Below the pieces are notes generated by a model. That model saw only the letters and a list, made by a program, of their open reading frames with translations, did no database searches and was not told the origin of the DNA. This document shows, one piece after another, positions 19,325 through 31,123 of a stretch of DNA of 64,000 bases. The stretch's first letter is position 1; every line of letters starts with the position of its first letter. The stretch spans positions 1 through 64,000 of the forward strand of contig NZ_VJOL01000003.1 in assembly GCF_007556705.1 (NCBI RefSeq), in the 5' to 3' direction. The stretch is from Tepidimonas thermarum (GTDB taxonomy: Bacteria > Pseudomonadota > Gammaproteobacteria > Burkholderiales > Burkholderiaceae_C). The translations under genes were made by a program, and so were the position numbers.

Positions 19325-20479
19325 ATGACGGCCAATTTGCTCGATTACGACCTCGAGGGGTTGGCCGCCTTTTGCGAGCGGCTCGGACACAAGCGCTTTC
19401 GCGCCGTCCAGCTCTTTCGCTGGATTCACCAGAAAGGCGTCGCGCGCTTCGAGGACATGACCGACCTCGCGCGCGACCTGCGCGAGCGGCTGCCGACCGT
19501 GGCGCGCATCCAGGGCCTGCCGGTGCTGGCCGAGCAGGCTTCTGCCGACGGCACCATCAAATGGTTGTTCGACGTCGGCGACGGCAATGCCGTCGAAGCG
19601 GTCTACATCCCGGAAGACGACCGCGGCACGCTGTGTGTGTCCAGCCAGGCGGGTTGCGCCATCGGTTGCCGCTTTTGCTCCACGGGCCACCAGGGCTTTA
19701 GCCGCAACCTGACCACGGGTGAAATCGTCGCGCAGCTCTGGTACGCCGAGCACGAGCTGCGGCGCCGCCGGGGCACGGGCGAGCGCGTCATCTCCAACGT
19801 CGTCATGATGGGCATGGGCGAGCCGCTGCAAAACTACCACGCCCTCGTGCCGGCGCTGCGCGTGATGCTCGACGATCACGGCTACGGTCTGTCGCGGCGG
19901 CGCGTGACGGTGTCCACCTCGGGCGTGGTACCGATGATGGAGCGCTTGGCGCAGGACTGCCCGGTCGCGTTGGCGGTGTCGCTGCATGCGCCCAGCGATG
20001 CGTTGCGTGACGAGCTGGTCCCGCTCAACCGCAAATACCCGTTGCGCGAACTGCTCGACGCCTGCCTGGCCTACCTGCCGGCGGCGCCGCGCGACTTCAT
20101 CACCTTCGAGTACTGCATGCTCGACGGCATCAACGACACGCCACAACACGCCCAGGAGCTGATCGCGCTGCTGCGCGGCCACGCCGGGCGGGGGGTGCCG
20201 TGCAAGCTCAACCTGATTCCGTTCAACCCGTTTCCCGCGTCGGGTCTGAAGCGCTCCCCCCGCGCTGCGGTCAAGGCGTTTGCCGACCAGCTCAACGCGG
20301 CGGGCATCGTCACCACCATCCGCAAAACCCGTGGCGACGACATCGATGCGGCGTGCGGGCAGCTCGCGGGTGACGTGCTCGACCGCACCCGCGCCGCCGA
20401 GCGCCTGGCGCGGCGGCGCGAGCGGCTCGCGGTGGTGCGCGTGCACCGCGCCGAGCGGACCGTGGAGGGGCAGGCATGA
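19325..20479 (+). CDS. rlmN: Dual-specificity RNA methyltransferase RlmN
   Basis: This 384-aa radical-SAM enzyme methylates C2 of A2503 in 23S rRNA and A37 of some tRNAs. The iron-sulfur cysteines are C111, C115 and C118 (CAIGCRFC). The conserved GMGEPLQNY and the late Cys-containing [10 protein letters not shown] region are present. It sits between ndk and pilF, the usual betaproteobacterial order, and overlaps pilF by four bases. Confidence 0.97.
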   Translation: MTANLLDYDLEGLAAFCERLGHKRFRAVQLFRWIHQKGVARFEDMTDLARDLRERLPTVARIQGLPVLAEQASADGTIKWLFDVGDGNAVEAVYIPEDDRGTLCVSSQAGCAIGCRFCSTGHQGFSRNLTTGEIVAQLWYAEHELRRRRGTGERVISNVVMMGMGEPLQNYHALVPALRVMLDDHGYGLSRRRVTVSTSGVVPMMERLAQDCPVALAVSLHAPSDALRDELVPLNRKYPLRELLDACLAYLPAAPRDFITFEYCMLDGINDTPQHAQELIALLRGHAGRGVPCKLNLIPFNPFPASGLKRSPRAAVKAFADQLNAAGIVTTIRKTRGDDIDAACGQLAGDVLDRTRAAERLARRRERLAVVRVHRAERTVEGQA

Positions 20480-21300
20480 CGGGACAGCCCGGCTGGGGGA
20501 CGCGCGCGCTGCTCGTGGCCTGGGCCGCGCTGGTGCTGGGCAGCCTCCTTGGCGGTTGCGCGGGTGGTCTGCCCGCCACGGGTGCGACCGGGGGCCGCGA
20601 TTGGGTCACCGAATCGGACGAGCCGCAGGCGCGCAAGCGCGCCCGCACGCGGCTCGAACTGGCTGCCGGCTATTTCGAGCAGGGCCAGGTCACCGTCGCC
20701 CTGGACGAGGTCAAGCAGGCCATCCAGATCGATCCCACCTATGCCGCGGCCTTCAACCTGCGCGGCTTGATCTACACCCAGTTGCGCGACCTGCCGCTGG
20801 CCGAGGAGAGTTTTCAGCAGGCGCTGCGGCTCGACCCGCGCGACGGCGACACGTGGCACAACCTGGGCTGGATGTATTGCCAGGACGCACGCTACCCGGC
20901 GGCGATCGACGCCTTCCGGCGCGCGTTGGACGCCCCGGCTTACCGCTCGCCCGCGCGCACCTGGATGGCGATGGGCGTGTGCCAGGCGCGGGCCGGACAG
21001 GCGGACGCGGGCGAGCGCAGTTTGCTGCGCGCTTTCGAGCTCGACCCTGGCCATCCGGTGGTGCTGTACAACCTGGCGCTGCTGCTGTATCAGCGCGGCG
21101 ATGCAGAGCGGGCGCGTTTCTTCATCCGGCGCCTCAACAATTCGGAGTGGGCCAACGCCGAATCGCTGTGGCTGGGCATCAAGATCGAAAACCGGTTGCA
21201 AAACCGGGTGGCGGCCGACCAGTTGGGCGAGCAGCTCAAGCGCCGCTTCCCCGGTTCGCGCGAGGCGGGGGCATACGAACGGGGGGCGTTCGATGAGTGA
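20476..21300 (+). CDS. pilF: Type IV pilus biogenesis lipoprotein PilF/PilW
   Basis: The 274-aa product has a lipoprotein signal peptide ending LLGGC, followed by about six TPR repeats ([28 protein letters not shown] and similar). This pilotin helps assemble the outer-membrane secretin of type IV pili. It starts inside the rlmN stop and its end overlaps the rodZ start by eight bases. The same order is seen in Neisseria and Burkholderia relatives. Confidence 0.9.
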   Translation: MTGQPGWGTRALLVAWAALVLGSLLGGCAGGLPATGATGGRDWVTESDEPQARKRARTRLELAAGYFEQGQVTVALDEVKQAIQIDPTYAAAFNLRGLIYTQLRDLPLAEESFQQALRLDPRDGDTWHNLGWMYCQDARYPAAIDAFRRALDAPAYRSPARTWMAMGVCQARAGQADAGERSLLRAFELDPGHPVVLYNLALLLYQRGDAERARFFIRRLNNSEWANAESLWLGIKIENRLQNRVAADQLGEQLKRRFPGSREAGAYERGAFDE

Positions 21301-22222
21301 GCCAGAGGCATCGACCAGCGCGCAGACCGCCGGCGCCCAGCTGCGCCAGGCGCGTGAGGCCGCCGGGCTGCACATCGCCACCTTGGCCGCGACCTTGAAG
21401 GTCCCCGTGCAGCGGCTCGAGGCGCTCGAGGCCGGCCAACACGATGCCCTGCCCGGCGGTGTGCCGTTTGCGCGCGCGCTGGCCCTGAGCGTGTGCCGGG
21501 TGCTCAAGGTCGATCCGGCGCCGGTGCTCGAGGCCTTGCCGGCGGGCCCAGCGCCGCGCCTGCAGCCGGCCAGTGGTTCGCTGGACGCCCCGCTGCCGCG
21601 CGAGGCCGCTGCGCCCATGCTGGGGGAGCGCCGGGCGGGGCTTCCCTCCGTGCCGGTGCTGATCGCGCTCGCGCTCATCGCGCTGGCCGTCGTGCTGTGG
21701 TTCGTTTTGCCCCCTGCCGAGCCGCAGGAGGCCGCCACGGTGGCGGTGACAGCGCCACTCGCGGCGCAGGAAAGCACGTCCACCGCACCTGCGGCGGCGC
21801 AGGGCTTGGGTGGGGCCGCGCCGGACGCGCCCACCGCCACGCCAACGCCAACGCCAGCGCCGCCAGCGGCCCCCGACAGCGGCGCTGCGTCGGTTGGCAC
21901 GATGCCGGCCCCGGCGCAGGCTGCGCCCGGCGCGGCCACCGGCCCAACGGCTGGCACGGCGGGTGCCGACGCCCCGGCGGCTGCCAACGGCGTGCTGGAG
22001 CTGCGCGCCAGCGCGCCGAGCTGGATCCAGGTCGTCGGCGCGTCCGGCAAGGTCTGGTTGCAGCGCAGTGTGCAACCGGGGGAGGCGGTGCGGTTCGACG
22101 CCGACTTGCCACTGGCCGTGACGGTGGGGCGCGCCGATGCCACCCAGGTCGTGGTGCGCGGGCAACCGTTCGACCTGGCGCCTGTGACCCGCAACAACGT
22201 GGCCCGTTTCGAGGTTCGCTGA
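21293..22222 (+). CDS. rodZ: RodZ-like cytoskeletal protein (HTH plus DUF4115)
   Basis: The 309-aa product has an N-terminal Cro/C1-type helix-turn-helix ([21 protein letters not shown]), one transmembrane helix at about 122-142, a long Ala/Pro/Thr periplasmic linker with short TP repeats, and a C-terminal DUF4115 domain ([19 protein letters not shown]). RodZ links MreB to the membrane and supports cell shape. Placement before ispG is conserved. Confidence 0.85.
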   Translation: MSEPEASTSAQTAGAQLRQAREAAGLHIATLAATLKVPVQRLEALEAGQHDALPGGVPFARALALSVCRVLKVDPAPVLEALPAGPAPRLQPASGSLDAPLPREAAAPMLGERRAGLPSVPVLIALALIALAVVLWFVLPPAEPQEAATVAVTAPLAAQESTSTAPAAAQGLGGAAPDAPTATPTPTPAPPAAPDSGAASVGTMPAPAQAAPGAATGPTAGTAGADAPAAANGVLELRASAPSWIQVVGASGKVWLQRSVQPGEAVRFDADLPLAVTVGRADATQVVVRGQPFDLAPVTRNNVARFEVR

Positions 22223-22227
22223 TCGCC

Positions 22228-23526
22228 ATGAATGCCATTGATCCTGTGCCGCCGACGACGGCTGATGCCGACGCCCAGCCGATCCCGTTGGGGGCGGCGG
22301 CGCCACGCCGCTCACGCCAGGGTGTGGTGGCGTGGGGCGACCACCGGGTCACGGTGGGCGGCGACGCGCCGGTGCGGGTGCAGTCGATGACCAACACCGA
22401 AACCGCCGACGTCATCGCCACGGCCATCCAGGTCAAGGAACTGGCGCTGGCCGGCTCGGAGTTGGTGCGCATCACCGTCAACGACGACGAGGCCGCGCGG
22501 GCCGTGCCGCACATTCGCGAGCAGCTCGACCGCATGGGCGTGTCGGTGCCGCTGATTGGCGACTTCCATTTCAACGGGCACCGCTTGCTCGCCGACCACC
22601 CCGCGATGGCGCAGGCGCTGTCCAAATACCGCATCAACCCGGGCAACGTCGGGCGCGGCGACAAAAAAGACCGGCAGTTTGCGCAGATGATCGAGGCTGC
22701 CCTGCGCTGGGGGCGCCCGGTGCGCATCGGCGTCAACTGGGGCAGTCTGGACCAGGAGCTGCTGGCCGATCTGATGGACGCCAACGCCCGCCGCCGCCAG
22801 CCCTGGGATGCGCGCCAAGTGATGTACGAGGCCTTGATCACCTCGGCCCTGGCCTCGGCGCAGCGCGCGGTCGAGCTCGGCATGGCCCCTGAGGATGTGG
22901 TGTTGTCGTGCAAGGTCAGCCAGGTGCAGGACCTGATTGCCGTCTACCAGGAGCTGGCGCGCCGCTGCGACCATCCGCTGCACCTGGGGCTGACCGAGGC
23001 GGGCATGGGCACCAAGGGCACCGTGGCCTCGACGGCGGCGCTGGCGGTGCTGTTGCAGCAGGGCATCGGTGACACCATCCGGGTCAGCCTCACCCCCCAG
23101 CCGGGCGAGTCGCGCACGCAGGAGGTGGTGGTGGCGCTGGAGATTTTGCAGGCGCTGGGGCTGCGCGCCTTCGTGCCCAGCGTGACCGCCTGTCCCGGCT
23201 GCGGCCGCACCACCAGCACGGTGTTTCAGGAGCTGGCCAAGCAGATCGACGACCACCTGCGCGCGGCGATGCCGGTGTGGCGCAGCCGCTACCCGGGCGT
23301 GGAGCGGCTCAAAGTCGCCGTCATGGGCTGCATCGTCAACGGGCCGGGCGAGAGCAAGCACGCCGACATCGGCATCAGCCTGCCCGGCACCGGCGAGGCC
23401 CCGGCCGCTCCGGTGTACGTGGACGGCCAAAAGGTCGCCACACTGCGCGGTGAGCGCATTGCCGAGGAGTTTCGCCACATCGTCGAGGACTATGTGGCGC
23501 GGCGCTTTGGTACCGGCGCTGGTTGA
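22228..23526 (+). CDS. ispG: 4-hydroxy-3-methylbut-2-enyl diphosphate synthase
   Basis: This 432-aa [4Fe-4S] enzyme of the MEP isoprenoid pathway converts MEcPP to HMBPP. The N-terminal barrel ([20 protein letters not shown]) and the cluster ligands CPGCGRT and [10 protein letters not shown] are visible. The first 32 residues are a low-complexity extension. It follows rodZ by five bases and precedes hisS. Confidence 0.97.
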   Translation: MNAIDPVPPTTADADAQPIPLGAAAPRRSRQGVVAWGDHRVTVGGDAPVRVQSMTNTETADVIATAIQVKELALAGSELVRITVNDDEAARAVPHIREQLDRMGVSVPLIGDFHFNGHRLLADHPAMAQALSKYRINPGNVGRGDKKDRQFAQMIEAALRWGRPVRIGVNWGSLDQELLADLMDANARRRQPWDARQVMYEALITSALASAQRAVELGMAPEDVVLSCKVSQVQDLIAVYQELARRCDHPLHLGLTEAGMGTKGTVASTAALAVLLQQGIGDTIRVSLTPQPGESRTQEVVVALEILQALGLRAFVPSVTACPGCGRTTSTVFQELAKQIDDHLRAAMPVWRSRYPGVERLKVAVMGCIVNGPGESKHADIGISLPGTGEAPAAPVYVDGQKVATLRGERIAEEFRHIVEDYVARRFGTGAG

Positions 23527-23592
23527 GCCAGCCGTCACCCGATCGCGATTGCGGCCCCGCGCGCTGGCGCGGTGGCATTTCCCGAGACCAAT

Positions 23593-24903
23593 ATGACCGA
23601 AAGAATCACCGCCGTCAAAGGCATGAACGACATCGCGCCGCCGGATTCGGCGCACTGGGAGTGGCTGGAGGCGCGCGTGCGCGCGCTGCTGGCGCGCTAT
23701 GGCTACCGCAACGTTCGCACACCCATCGTCGAGCCCTTGGCGCTGTTCGTGCGCGGCTTGGGCGAGGTCACCGACATCGTCGAGAAGGAGATGTACGCCT
23801 TCGAGGACCGCCTCAACGGCGAGCAGCTGGCGCTGCGGCCGGAAGGCACGGCCGGTGTGGTGCGCGCGGTGGTGGAGCACAACCTGCTCTACGATGGCCC
23901 CAAGCGGCTGTACTACATGGGGCCGATGTTTCGGCACGAGCGCCCGCAACGGGGGCGCTACCGGCAGTTCCATCAAATCGGCGTCGAGGCACTGGGCCTG
24001 GCAGGCCCCGAGGCGGATGTCGAGCTCATCACGCTGGCGGCCGACCTGTGGCGCGAGCTGGATCTGCAGGACGTAACGCTGGAGCTCAACACCCTGGGGC
24101 AGCCGGCCGAGCGGCAGGCGCACCGGCAGGCGCTCATCGCGTATTTCGAGCAGCACCGCGACCAGCTCGACGAGGACGCACGTCGGCGCCTCTACACCAA
24201 CCCGCTGCGCATCCTGGACACCAAAAACCCGCAGATGCAGGCGCTGGTGGAGGCGGCCCCCAAGCTGCTCGACCACCTGGGCGCCCACTCGCGCGCGCAC
24301 TTCGAGACCGTGTGCGCGCTGCTGCAGGCCCAGGGCATCGCCTACCGGGTCAACCCGCGCCTGGTGCGCGGCCTGGACTACTACCACCACACGGTGTTCG
24401 AGTTCGTCACCACCTCGCTGGGTGCGCAAGGCACGGTGTGCGCCGGGGGGCGCTACGATGGGCTGGTGGCCGAGCTCGGCGGCAAGGCTGCGCCGGGGGT
24501 GGGCTGGGCGCTGGGTGTCGAGCGCATCCTGGAGCTGCTCAAGGCCCAGCAGCGCTTGCCCGCCGCCCCCGTGCCCGACGTGTACGCCATCGTGCCCGAC
24601 GCGCAGGCGTGGCCGACCGTGCTGCCGGTGTTGCGGACCTTGCGCGCCGCCGGCCTGCAGGTGCTCATGCACGCGAGCACGCCCGACGGGCTGGGCAGCA
24701 TGAAATCGCAATTCAAAAAAGCCGACGCCAGCGGCGCGCGCTACGCGCTCATCTTCGGTGCCGATGAGCTGGCGGCCGCGCAGGTGGCGGTCAAGCCGCT
24801 GCGTGAGGGCCTGGCCGGGGACGTCACGCACCAAGTGACGCTGCCGCTGGCCGAGGCCGCCGCTTGGGCGGCACGGCTGCGCCCGGCCCACGCCCCACGC
24901 TGA
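23593..24903 (+). CDS. hisS: Histidine-tRNA ligase
   Basis: This 436-aa class II synthetase charges tRNA-His. Motif 2 ([21 protein letters not shown]), the histidine-specific [15 protein letters not shown] and motif 3 ([11 protein letters not shown]) are all intact, followed by the anticodon-binding domain. ATG 23593 ([13 protein letters not shown]) is the conserved start; an in-frame GTG at 23572 is less likely. Confidence 0.98.
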   Translation: MTERITAVKGMNDIAPPDSAHWEWLEARVRALLARYGYRNVRTPIVEPLALFVRGLGEVTDIVEKEMYAFEDRLNGEQLALRPEGTAGVVRAVVEHNLLYDGPKRLYYMGPMFRHERPQRGRYRQFHQIGVEALGLAGPEADVELITLAADLWRELDLQDVTLELNTLGQPAERQAHRQALIAYFEQHRDQLDEDARRRLYTNPLRILDTKNPQMQALVEAAPKLLDHLGAHSRAHFETVCALLQAQGIAYRVNPRLVRGLDYYHHTVFEFVTTSLGAQGTVCAGGRYDGLVAELGGKAAPGVGWALGVERILELLKAQQRLPAAPVPDVYAIVPDAQAWPTVLPVLRTLRAAGLQVLMHASTPDGLGSMKSQFKKADASGARYALIFGADELAAAQVAVKPLREGLAGDVTHQVTLPLAEAAAWAARLRPAHAPR

Positions 24904-24991
24904 CGCGCCCAAGACGCCCGGCGCCGCCAGGCGTCCTCGGAGCGGGCGAACCGGCGCCGGCGCCCATCGCGGCGGCGTGGCGGTCGCCCTC

Positions 24992-24997
24992 TACAAT
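24992..24997 (+). promoter_or_regulatory. Possible -10 element for yfgM
   Basis: TACAAT, five of six consensus, lies 30 bases before the yfgM ATG in the 124-base gap after hisS. No clear -35. Confidence 0.4.
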
Positions 24998-25027
24998 CCG
25001 GCAACGTCGATCCACACACGCGCGCGC

Positions 25028-25693
25028 ATGGCCTCTCATTACGATCTCGAAGAACAGGAACAAATCGCCCAGCTCAAGGCCTTCTGGGTCAGGTATGGCA
25101 ACCTCATCACCTGGGTGCTGGTGGCCGCTCTGGGTGCTTACGCGGCCTACAACGGGTGGCAGTACTGGGAGCGGCGCCAGGCGCTGCAGGCTGCCGCGCT
25201 CCTGGACGAGTTGGAGCAGGCCGCGCGCGCGTCGGACGTCGAGCGCGTGCGCCGCGCCTGGGCCGACCTGAAGGCGCAGGCCCCGCGCACCATGCAAGCC
25301 CAGCACGGCGCGCTGCTGGCGGCGCGTACGCTCGCGCAGGCCGATCAGGCGTCGGATGCGCGTGCGGCGTTGCAGTTCGTGGTCGATGCCGGGCGCGACG
25401 AGGCCTTGGCGGCCATTGCCCGTCTGCGGCTGGCGGCGCTGGAACTGGACGCCGGCCAGCCGGAGGCAGCGCTGCGGCTGCTGGAGCCGGCGGTGCCGGA
25501 GGCGCTGCGACCCTGGCAGGCCGATCGGCGTGGCGACGCCTTGCAACGGCAGGGGCAGGCCGATGCCGCCCGCGCCGCCTACCTCGACGCCTGGCGTGGC
25601 TTGACGGCGGACGTCGGCTACCGCGCCATCGTCGAGGCCAAGCTCAACGCCTTGGGGGTCGACCCCACGGCGCAACCGGAGGCCAAACCGTGA
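25028..25693 (+). CDS. yfgM: YfgM-like membrane-anchored TPR protein
   Basis: The 221-aa product has a cytoplasmic N-terminus (MASHYDLEEQEQIAQLKAFW), one membrane helix at about 22-38, and a periplasmic TPR domain (ARLRLAALELDAGQPEAALRLLEPAV). In E. coli YfgM associates with SecYEG and the chaperone PpiD and sits next to bamB, as here. Its stop overlaps the GTG of bamB. Confidence 0.88.
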   Translation: MASHYDLEEQEQIAQLKAFWVRYGNLITWVLVAALGAYAAYNGWQYWERRQALQAAALLDELEQAARASDVERVRRAWADLKAQAPRTMQAQHGALLAARTLAQADQASDARAALQFVVDAGRDEALAAIARLRLAALELDAGQPEAALRLLEPAVPEALRPWQADRRGDALQRQGQADAARAAYLDAWRGLTADVGYRAIVEAKLNALGVDPTAQPEAKP

Positions 25694-26868
25694 CCGCCCC
25701 ACTTTCCGCTTTCCCGTTGACCCTTGCCGCCCGGATCCTGGGGCGCCGCGGCGCTGGCGCCTGGCTGGTGGGCGCCGCCCTGGCCGGGGTGCTGGCCGGG
25801 TGCTCCTCGGGGGCGCGCAAGCCCGAGCCCATGCCGCTGCAGCCGGTGGCCGCCATCGTCCCGGCGCGCCAGGTGTGGACGCAGGCGATCGGCCCCGTCG
25901 ACGCTTTGCTGGTGCCCGCGGTGCGCGACGGTGCCGTCGCACTGGCCAACGCCGCGGGTGCGGTGACCGTGCTGGAGGCCGACGGTGGCCGGGTGCGTTG
26001 GCGCGCCGAGGCCGGTGCGCCGATGGCTGCGGGCGTTGGCTTCGACGGCCGGCGTGTCGCGCTGGTCACGCGTGACAACGAGTTGACCGTGCTGAGCGAG
26101 CGCGGCGTGCTGTGGCGCCAGCGCCTGGCCGCGCGACCGTTTACGCCGCCGCTGGTGGCGGGGGAACGGGTGTTCGTGCTGGGTGGCGACCGCAGCGTGG
26201 TCGCCTTCGACGCCCAAAGCGGCGCGCGCCTGTGGTCCCAGTCCAGCCGCGGCACGGAGCCTTTGGTCCTGCAGCAACCGGGCGTGCTCGGGGCGGTGGG
26301 CAACACACTCGTGGTGGGGATTGGCGGGCGCCTGGTGGGCCTCGATCCGGACACGGGCCGCATGCGCTGGGACGCGGTGGTGGGCCGCTCGCGCGGCGCC
26401 AACGAAATCGAGCGCTTGGTCGACCTGGTCGGGCGCGTGGGGCGCGATGGCGACGTGCTGTGCGTGCGCGCCTTTCAGGCGGCGATCGGCTGCGTCGATG
26501 CCACGCAGGGGCGCACGCTGTGGACGCGCGCCGCCGACGGCGTCACCGGTGTGCAGGCCGATGCCGAGCGTGTGTACGCCGTCGAGTCCAACGGCCGTGT
26601 GCTGGCCCTGCGCCGTGCCGACGGCACGCCCGACTGGACCCATGAGCGCCTGCTGCATCGTGGCCTGACGGCGCCGCTGGCGCTGGGACGGTCGCTGGCC
26701 ATCGGCGATGCGCAAGGCTACGTGCACCTGCTGTCGCGCGCGGACGGCAGCGTCGTCAACCGACTGGCCACCGACGGCTCGCCCATCGTCGAGGGCCCGC
26801 TGCTGGTCGGCAATACCCTGGTCGCCGTGACCCGCAACGGCGGCGTGTTTGCCTGGCGTCCGGAATGA
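25690..26868 (+). CDS. bamB: Outer membrane assembly lipoprotein BamB
   Basis: The 392-aa lipoprotein starts at GTG 25690 (GTGA overlap with yfgM). The signal peptide ends in VLAGC and is followed by an eight-bladed PQQ-like beta-propeller with repeats such as [15 protein letters not shown] and [14 protein letters not shown]. BamB scaffolds BamA in the BAM complex; bamD lies 10 kb upstream. The stop overlaps der. Confidence 0.94.
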   Translation: MTAPLSAFPLTLAARILGRRGAGAWLVGAALAGVLAGCSSGARKPEPMPLQPVAAIVPARQVWTQAIGPVDALLVPAVRDGAVALANAAGAVTVLEADGGRVRWRAEAGAPMAAGVGFDGRRVALVTRDNELTVLSERGVLWRQRLAARPFTPPLVAGERVFVLGGDRSVVAFDAQSGARLWSQSSRGTEPLVLQQPGVLGAVGNTLVVGIGGRLVGLDPDTGRMRWDAVVGRSRGANEIERLVDLVGRVGRDGDVLCVRAFQAAIGCVDATQGRTLWTRAADGVTGVQADAERVYAVESNGRVLALRRADGTPDWTHERLLHRGLTAPLALGRSLAIGDAQGYVHLLSRADGSVVNRLATDGSPIVEGPLLVGNTLVAVTRNGGVFAWRPE

Positions 26869-28205
26869 CCGCGTTCAAGCCCGTTGTCGCCCTGGTCGGC
26901 CGGCCCAACGTCGGCAAATCGACGCTGTTCAACCGGCTGACCAAAAGCCGCGACGCCATCGTCGCCGACCTGCCCGGCCTCACGCGCGACCGCCACTACG
27001 GCAACGCGCGGCTGGGTAAGCGTGAGTTCATCGTCATCGACACCGGCGGCTTCGAGCCCGACGCCTCCAGCGGCATCTACCGCGAGATGGCCAAGCAGAC
27101 GCGCCAGGCCGTGGCCGAGGCCGACGTGGTGATTTTCGTCGTGGACGCGCGCGCGGGCCTGAGCGCGCAGGACCACGACATCGCCGCGTACCTGCGGCGG
27201 TTGGCCAAGCCGTGCCTGCTGGTGGCCAACAAGGCCGAGGGCATGCGCGAGGGCGCGCAGTTGGCCGAGTTTTACGAGCTGGGGCTGGGCGAGGTGATTC
27301 CGGTGTCGGCGGCGCACGGGCAGGGGGTGCGCTCGATGATCGAGACCGCGCTCGACCGGCTCGAGTGGCCCGCGGCACCCGCCGAGGATGCGCAGACGCC
27401 GGACGCCGAGGTGATTCGGCTGGCTGTGGCCGGTCGGCCCAACGTGGGCAAGTCCACGCTCATCAACGCCTGGCTGGGCGAGGAGCGGCTGGTGGCGTTC
27501 GACCTGCCCGGCACCACGCGCGACGCGATCCGCGTGCCCTTCGAGCGCGAGGGCCGCCGCTTCGAGTTGATCGACACCGCGGGCCTGCGCCGCAAGGGCA
27601 AGGTGTTCCAGGCGGTGGAGAAGTTCTCCGTCGTCAAGACCCTGCAGGCCATCGAGAGCGCGCACGTGGTGTTGCTGCTGTTGGACGCCACCCAGGGCGT
27701 GACCGATCAGGACGCGCACATCGCCGGCTACATCCTCGACAGTGGCCGCTCGGTGGTGCTGGCCGTCAACAAATGGGACGCGGTGGACGACTACCAGCGC
27801 GAGCAGGTGCAGCGCTCGATCGAGGCGCGGCTGGCCTTCCTGAAGTTTGCGCCCCTGCACGTCATTTCGGCGCGCAAGCGCCAGGGCATCCAGGCCCTGT
27901 GGAAGTCGATTGCCCGGGCCTATGCGTCGGCCATGGTCAAGATGCCCACGCCGGTGCTGACGCGGCTGCTGCACGAGGCGGTGGCCTTTCAGGCACCGCG
28001 CAAGAGCGGGATGTTCCGGCCCAAACTGCGCTACGCCCACCAGGGCGGGCAAAACCCGCCGGTCATCGTCATACACGGCAATTCGCTCGAGCACGTGGGC
28101 GATGCCTATCGGCGTTTTCTGGAGGCGCGCTTTCGCAAAGCGTTCGACCTGGTGGGCACGCCGCTGCGCATCGAGTTCAAGACGCAGGACAATCCGTACG
28201 CATGA
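26865..28205 (+). CDS. der: Ribosome-assembly GTPase Der
   Basis: The 446-aa protein has two tandem GTPase domains: the first P-loop is [12 protein letters not shown] with DTGGFE, the second [12 protein letters not shown] with [11 protein letters not shown]-terminal KH-like domain ends in the family motif [14 protein letters not shown]. It acts in 50S subunit maturation. Both G domains look intact. Confidence 0.97.
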   Translation: MTAFKPVVALVGRPNVGKSTLFNRLTKSRDAIVADLPGLTRDRHYGNARLGKREFIVIDTGGFEPDASSGIYREMAKQTRQAVAEADVVIFVVDARAGLSAQDHDIAAYLRRLAKPCLLVANKAEGMREGAQLAEFYELGLGEVIPVSAAHGQGVRSMIETALDRLEWPAAPAEDAQTPDAEVIRLAVAGRPNVGKSTLINAWLGEERLVAFDLPGTTRDAIRVPFEREGRRFELIDTAGLRRKGKVFQAVEKFSVVKTLQAIESAHVVLLLLDATQGVTDQDAHIAGYILDSGRSVVLAVNKWDAVDDYQREQVQRSIEARLAFLKFAPLHVISARKRQGIQALWKSIARAYASAMVKMPTPVLTRLLHEAVAFQAPRKSGMFRPKLRYAHQGGQNPPVIVIHGNSLEHVGDAYRRFLEARFRKAFDLVGTPLRIEFKTQDNPYA

Positions 28206-28282
28206 GTGGGGCAGGGCGGCGCAGCCCCGGCCGGTTTGTGGTAAGGTCGGCGTCCCCTTCATTTTCGAACACGGAAGATATC

Positions 28283-28537
28283 GTGAGCAACAACAAAGGC
28301 CAACTCCTGCAGGACCCGTTTCTGAACCAGCTCCGCCGCGAGCACGTGCCGGTGTCGATCTACCTCGTCAACGGCATCAAGCTGCAGGGTCAGATTGAGT
28401 CGTTCGATCAGTACGTCGTCCTGCTGGGCAACACCGTCACCCAGATGGTCTACAAACACGCCATCTCCACCATCGTGCCGGGCCGTCCGGTGCAGTTCTC
28501 GGTGGCGCAGCCGGCCGAGCCCGCGTCGGCATCGTGA
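28283..28537 (+). CDS. hfq: RNA chaperone Hfq
   Basis: The 84-aa Sm-like protein starts at GTG 28283 ([18 protein letters not shown]) with GGAAG just upstream. The Sm2 motif with YKHAIST is intact. Hexameric Hfq pairs small RNAs with mRNAs. The short C-terminal tail is Ala/Pro/Ser-rich. Its stop overlaps the GTG of hflX, the conserved hfq-hflX coupling. Confidence 0.97.
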   Translation: MSNNKGQLLQDPFLNQLRREHVPVSIYLVNGIKLQGQIESFDQYVVLLGNTVTQMVYKHAISTIVPGRPVQFSVAQPAEPASAS

Positions 28538-29748
28538 CGCGCACCGACCCGGCATCCACGGCCGGTGATCCGGCGCCGGGCGTGATTTTGGTGGGCGTCG
28601 ACATCGGGCAACCGCATTTCGACGCCACGCTCGAGGAGCTGGCGCTGCTGGCGCAGTCCGCCGGCTACCGGGTCTGCGACAAGGTCGTGTGCCGACGTCG
28701 CGCGCCCGACGCCGCGCTCTACGTGGGCAGTGGCAAGGCCGATGAAATCCGGACGCTGGCCGCTGCCCACGGCGCCCAGGAGGTGCTGTTCGACCAGGCG
28801 TTGAGCCCGGCGCAGCAGCGCAACCTCGAGCGGCACCTGCAGATGCCGGTCAACGACCGCATTTTGCTCATCCTGGACATCTTTGCCCAGCGCGCCCGCA
28901 GCCACGAGGGCAAGCTGCAGGTCGAACTGGCCCGGCTGCAGTACCTGCAGACCCGGCTGGTGCGGCGTTGGTCGCACCTGGAGCGCCAAAGCGGCGGCAT
29001 CGGGTTGCGTGGCGGTCCGGGTGAAACCCAGATCGAGCTGGACCGGCGCATGATCGCCGACGCCATTCACCGCACGCGCGAGCGGCTCGAGCGCGTCAAG
29101 CGCCAGCGCCGCACCCAGCGCCGCCAGCGCGAGCGCCGCGGCACGTTCAACATCTCGCTGGTCGGCTACACCAACGCCGGCAAGTCCACGCTGTTCAACG
29201 CCCTGGTCAAGGCGCGCGCCTACGCGGCCGATCAGCTCTTTGCCACGTTGGACACCACCACGCGCCAGATGTACCTGGGCGAGGTGGGTTGCAGCGTGTC
29301 GCTCTCCGACACCGTGGGTTTCATCCGCGATTTGCCGCACACGCTGGTCGAGGCGTTCGCCGCGACGCTGCAGGAGGCGCGCGACGCCGATGGGTTGCTG
29401 CACGTGGTCGATGCGAGCAACCCCCAACACCCGGAGCAGATCGACAACGTGATGCGCGTGCTGCACGAGATCGGCGCCGCCGACGTGCCGCAGGTGCTGG
29501 TGTTCAACAAGGTCGATGCGCTGCCGCCGCAGCGCCGTCCGCACCAGGCGCAGGACACGATGGAACTCGAAGGCCGCCGCGTGACTCGGGTATTCGTCAG
29601 CGCGCAAACGGGTAAGGGTTTGGCGACGTTGCGCGCGGTGCTCGCCGACGCCGTGCGTGGATCGGCCACGATGCCCGTGCACCACGAAGACGCCCCGCAA
29701 TTCGGCACAATTGAGCCGCCATCCAACGACCGACGGTTTCACCCATGA
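28534..29748 (+). CDS. hflX: GTPase HflX
   Basis: The 404-aa product has an N-terminal HflX domain ([23 protein letters not shown]), a Gly-rich linker ([15 protein letters not shown]) and a G domain ([27 protein letters not shown]). HflX splits stalled or heat-damaged 70S ribosomes. GTG start overlaps the hfq stop; the end overlaps hflK. Confidence 0.97.
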   Translation: MTRTDPASTAGDPAPGVILVGVDIGQPHFDATLEELALLAQSAGYRVCDKVVCRRRAPDAALYVGSGKADEIRTLAAAHGAQEVLFDQALSPAQQRNLERHLQMPVNDRILLILDIFAQRARSHEGKLQVELARLQYLQTRLVRRWSHLERQSGGIGLRGGPGETQIELDRRMIADAIHRTRERLERVKRQRRTQRRQRERRGTFNISLVGYTNAGKSTLFNALVKARAYAADQLFATLDTTTRQMYLGEVGCSVSLSDTVGFIRDLPHTLVEAFAATLQEARDADGLLHVVDASNPQHPEQIDNVMRVLHEIGAADVPQVLVFNKVDALPPQRRPHQAQDTMELEGRRVTRVFVSAQTGKGLATLRAVLADAVRGSATMPVHHEDAPQFGTIEPPSNDRRFHP

Positions 29749-31109
29749 ACGATTTCCCCTTGGGCGCACGACCCCCCGGGTCCGGCCGGCGCGATCCCGG
29801 CTCCGGCTGGATGCACCGCCTGCGCGCGGTGTTCAACCTCAACGATCCCCGCTGGGGGCGCGGCGATGACGACGAGTCCCGGCGTGACACGGGCGGGACG
29901 CGCCGCCCGTCGTCCGGGCAAAACCCGCCGGACCTGGACGAACTCTGGCGCGACTTCAACCGCAAGCTGGGCAACCTGTTTGGCGGCCGCGGTGGGGGCG
30001 GGCGTCCGCCCGGTGGGCCTGGCTGGGGCCGGGGCGACGAAGGTGCGCCGATGCGCCCCGACCCCAAGGGCGCCGGCGTCGGCGTTGGCCTCATCGTTGG
30101 CGTGGCGGTGCTGATCTGGCTGGGCACGGGCTTTTTCGTCGTGCAGGAGGGCCAGCAGGCCGTCATCACCCAGTTTGGCCGCTACCACAGCACCGTCGGG
30201 GCGGGCTTCAACTGGCGGCTGCCGTACCCGATCCAGCGCCACGAGACGGTCTTCGTCACCCAGATCCGCTCGGTGGACATCGGCCGCGACGCGATCGTGC
30301 GCGCCACGGGGCTGCGCGAATCGGCGATGCTGACCGAGGATGAAAACATCGTCGAGATCAAGTTCGCGGTCCAGTACCGCCTCAGCGACGCGCGCGCCTA
30401 CCTGTTCAGCAGCCGCGACCCTGACGCGGCCGTGGTCAAGGCGGCCGAGACCGCCGTGCGCGAGGTGGTTGGCAAGATGCGCATGGACGCGGCGCTGGCC
30501 GAGGAGCGCGAGCAAATCGCGCCGCGCGTGCGCACCCTGATGCAAACCATTCTCGACCGCTACAACGTCGGCATCGAAATCGTCGGCATCAACCTGCAGG
30601 CTGGCGGTGTGCGCCCGCCCGAGCAGGTGCAGGCGGCCTTCGACGATGTGCTCAAGGCCGGCCAGGAACGCGAGCGCGCCAAGAACGAGGCCGAGGCCTA
30701 CGCCAACGACGTCGTGCCGCGCGCGCGCGGCGCGGCAGCGCGCTTGCTCGAGGAAGCCGAAGGCTATCGCGCGCGCATCGTCGGGCAGGCCCAGGGTGAT
30801 GCGCAGCGCTTTGCCCTGATCCAGGCCGAGTACGCCAAAGCGCCCCAGGTCACACGCGAGCGCCTCTACCTCGAGGCGATGCAGCAGGTTTACGCCAACG
30901 TCACCAAGGTCATGATCGACACCCGCCAGCAGTCCAGCTTGTTGTATTTGCTGCTGGACAAGATCATGCAGCAGGTCAGCGCATCAGCCGCTGCGTCGGC
31001 CAGCCCGGCGCCGCTGGGGTCGATGGGGGCTGCGCCCGCGGGCGGCAGCCCGAGCGCCGACCCGCGCAGCCGCGATGACGCGCGCAGCCGTGACCGAGAG
31101 GGCCGCTGA
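29745..31109 (+). CDS. hflK: FtsH protease modulator HflK
   Basis: The 454-aa product has a long Gly/Arg/Pro-rich cytoplasmic N-terminus, one membrane helix at about 109-130 and a periplasmic SPFH/prohibitin domain (EGQQAVITQFGRYHSTVGAGFNW). A Gln/Ala/Ser-rich tail closes it. With HflC it forms the cage around FtsH in the inner membrane. hflC follows after 14 bases. Confidence 0.96.
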   Translation: MNDFPLGARPPGSGRRDPGSGWMHRLRAVFNLNDPRWGRGDDDESRRDTGGTRRPSSGQNPPDLDELWRDFNRKLGNLFGGRGGGGRPPGGPGWGRGDEGAPMRPDPKGAGVGVGLIVGVAVLIWLGTGFFVVQEGQQAVITQFGRYHSTVGAGFNWRLPYPIQRHETVFVTQIRSVDIGRDAIVRATGLRESAMLTEDENIVEIKFAVQYRLSDARAYLFSSRDPDAAVVKAAETAVREVVGKMRMDAALAEEREQIAPRVRTLMQTILDRYNVGIEIVGINLQAGGVRPPEQVQAAFDDVLKAGQERERAKNEAEAYANDVVPRARGAAARLLEEAEGYRARIVGQAQGDAQRFALIQAEYAKAPQVTRERLYLEAMQQVYANVTKVMIDTRQQSSLLYLLLDKIMQQVSASAAASASPAPLGSMGAAPAGGSPSADPRSRDDARSRDREGR

Positions 31110-31123
31110 CCGGAGCCGATGCC

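Noticed and set aside
21836-21865. Short CCAACG-type repeats in rodZ as a microsatellite or CRISPR-like array
   Set aside because: They encode the Thr/Pro/Ala linker of RodZ and have only a few imperfect units. No spacer structure is present.
22312-24912. An 866-codon minus-strand open frame opposite ispG and hisS
   Set aside because: It shows no domain motif and mirrors two clearly conserved genes on the plus strand.
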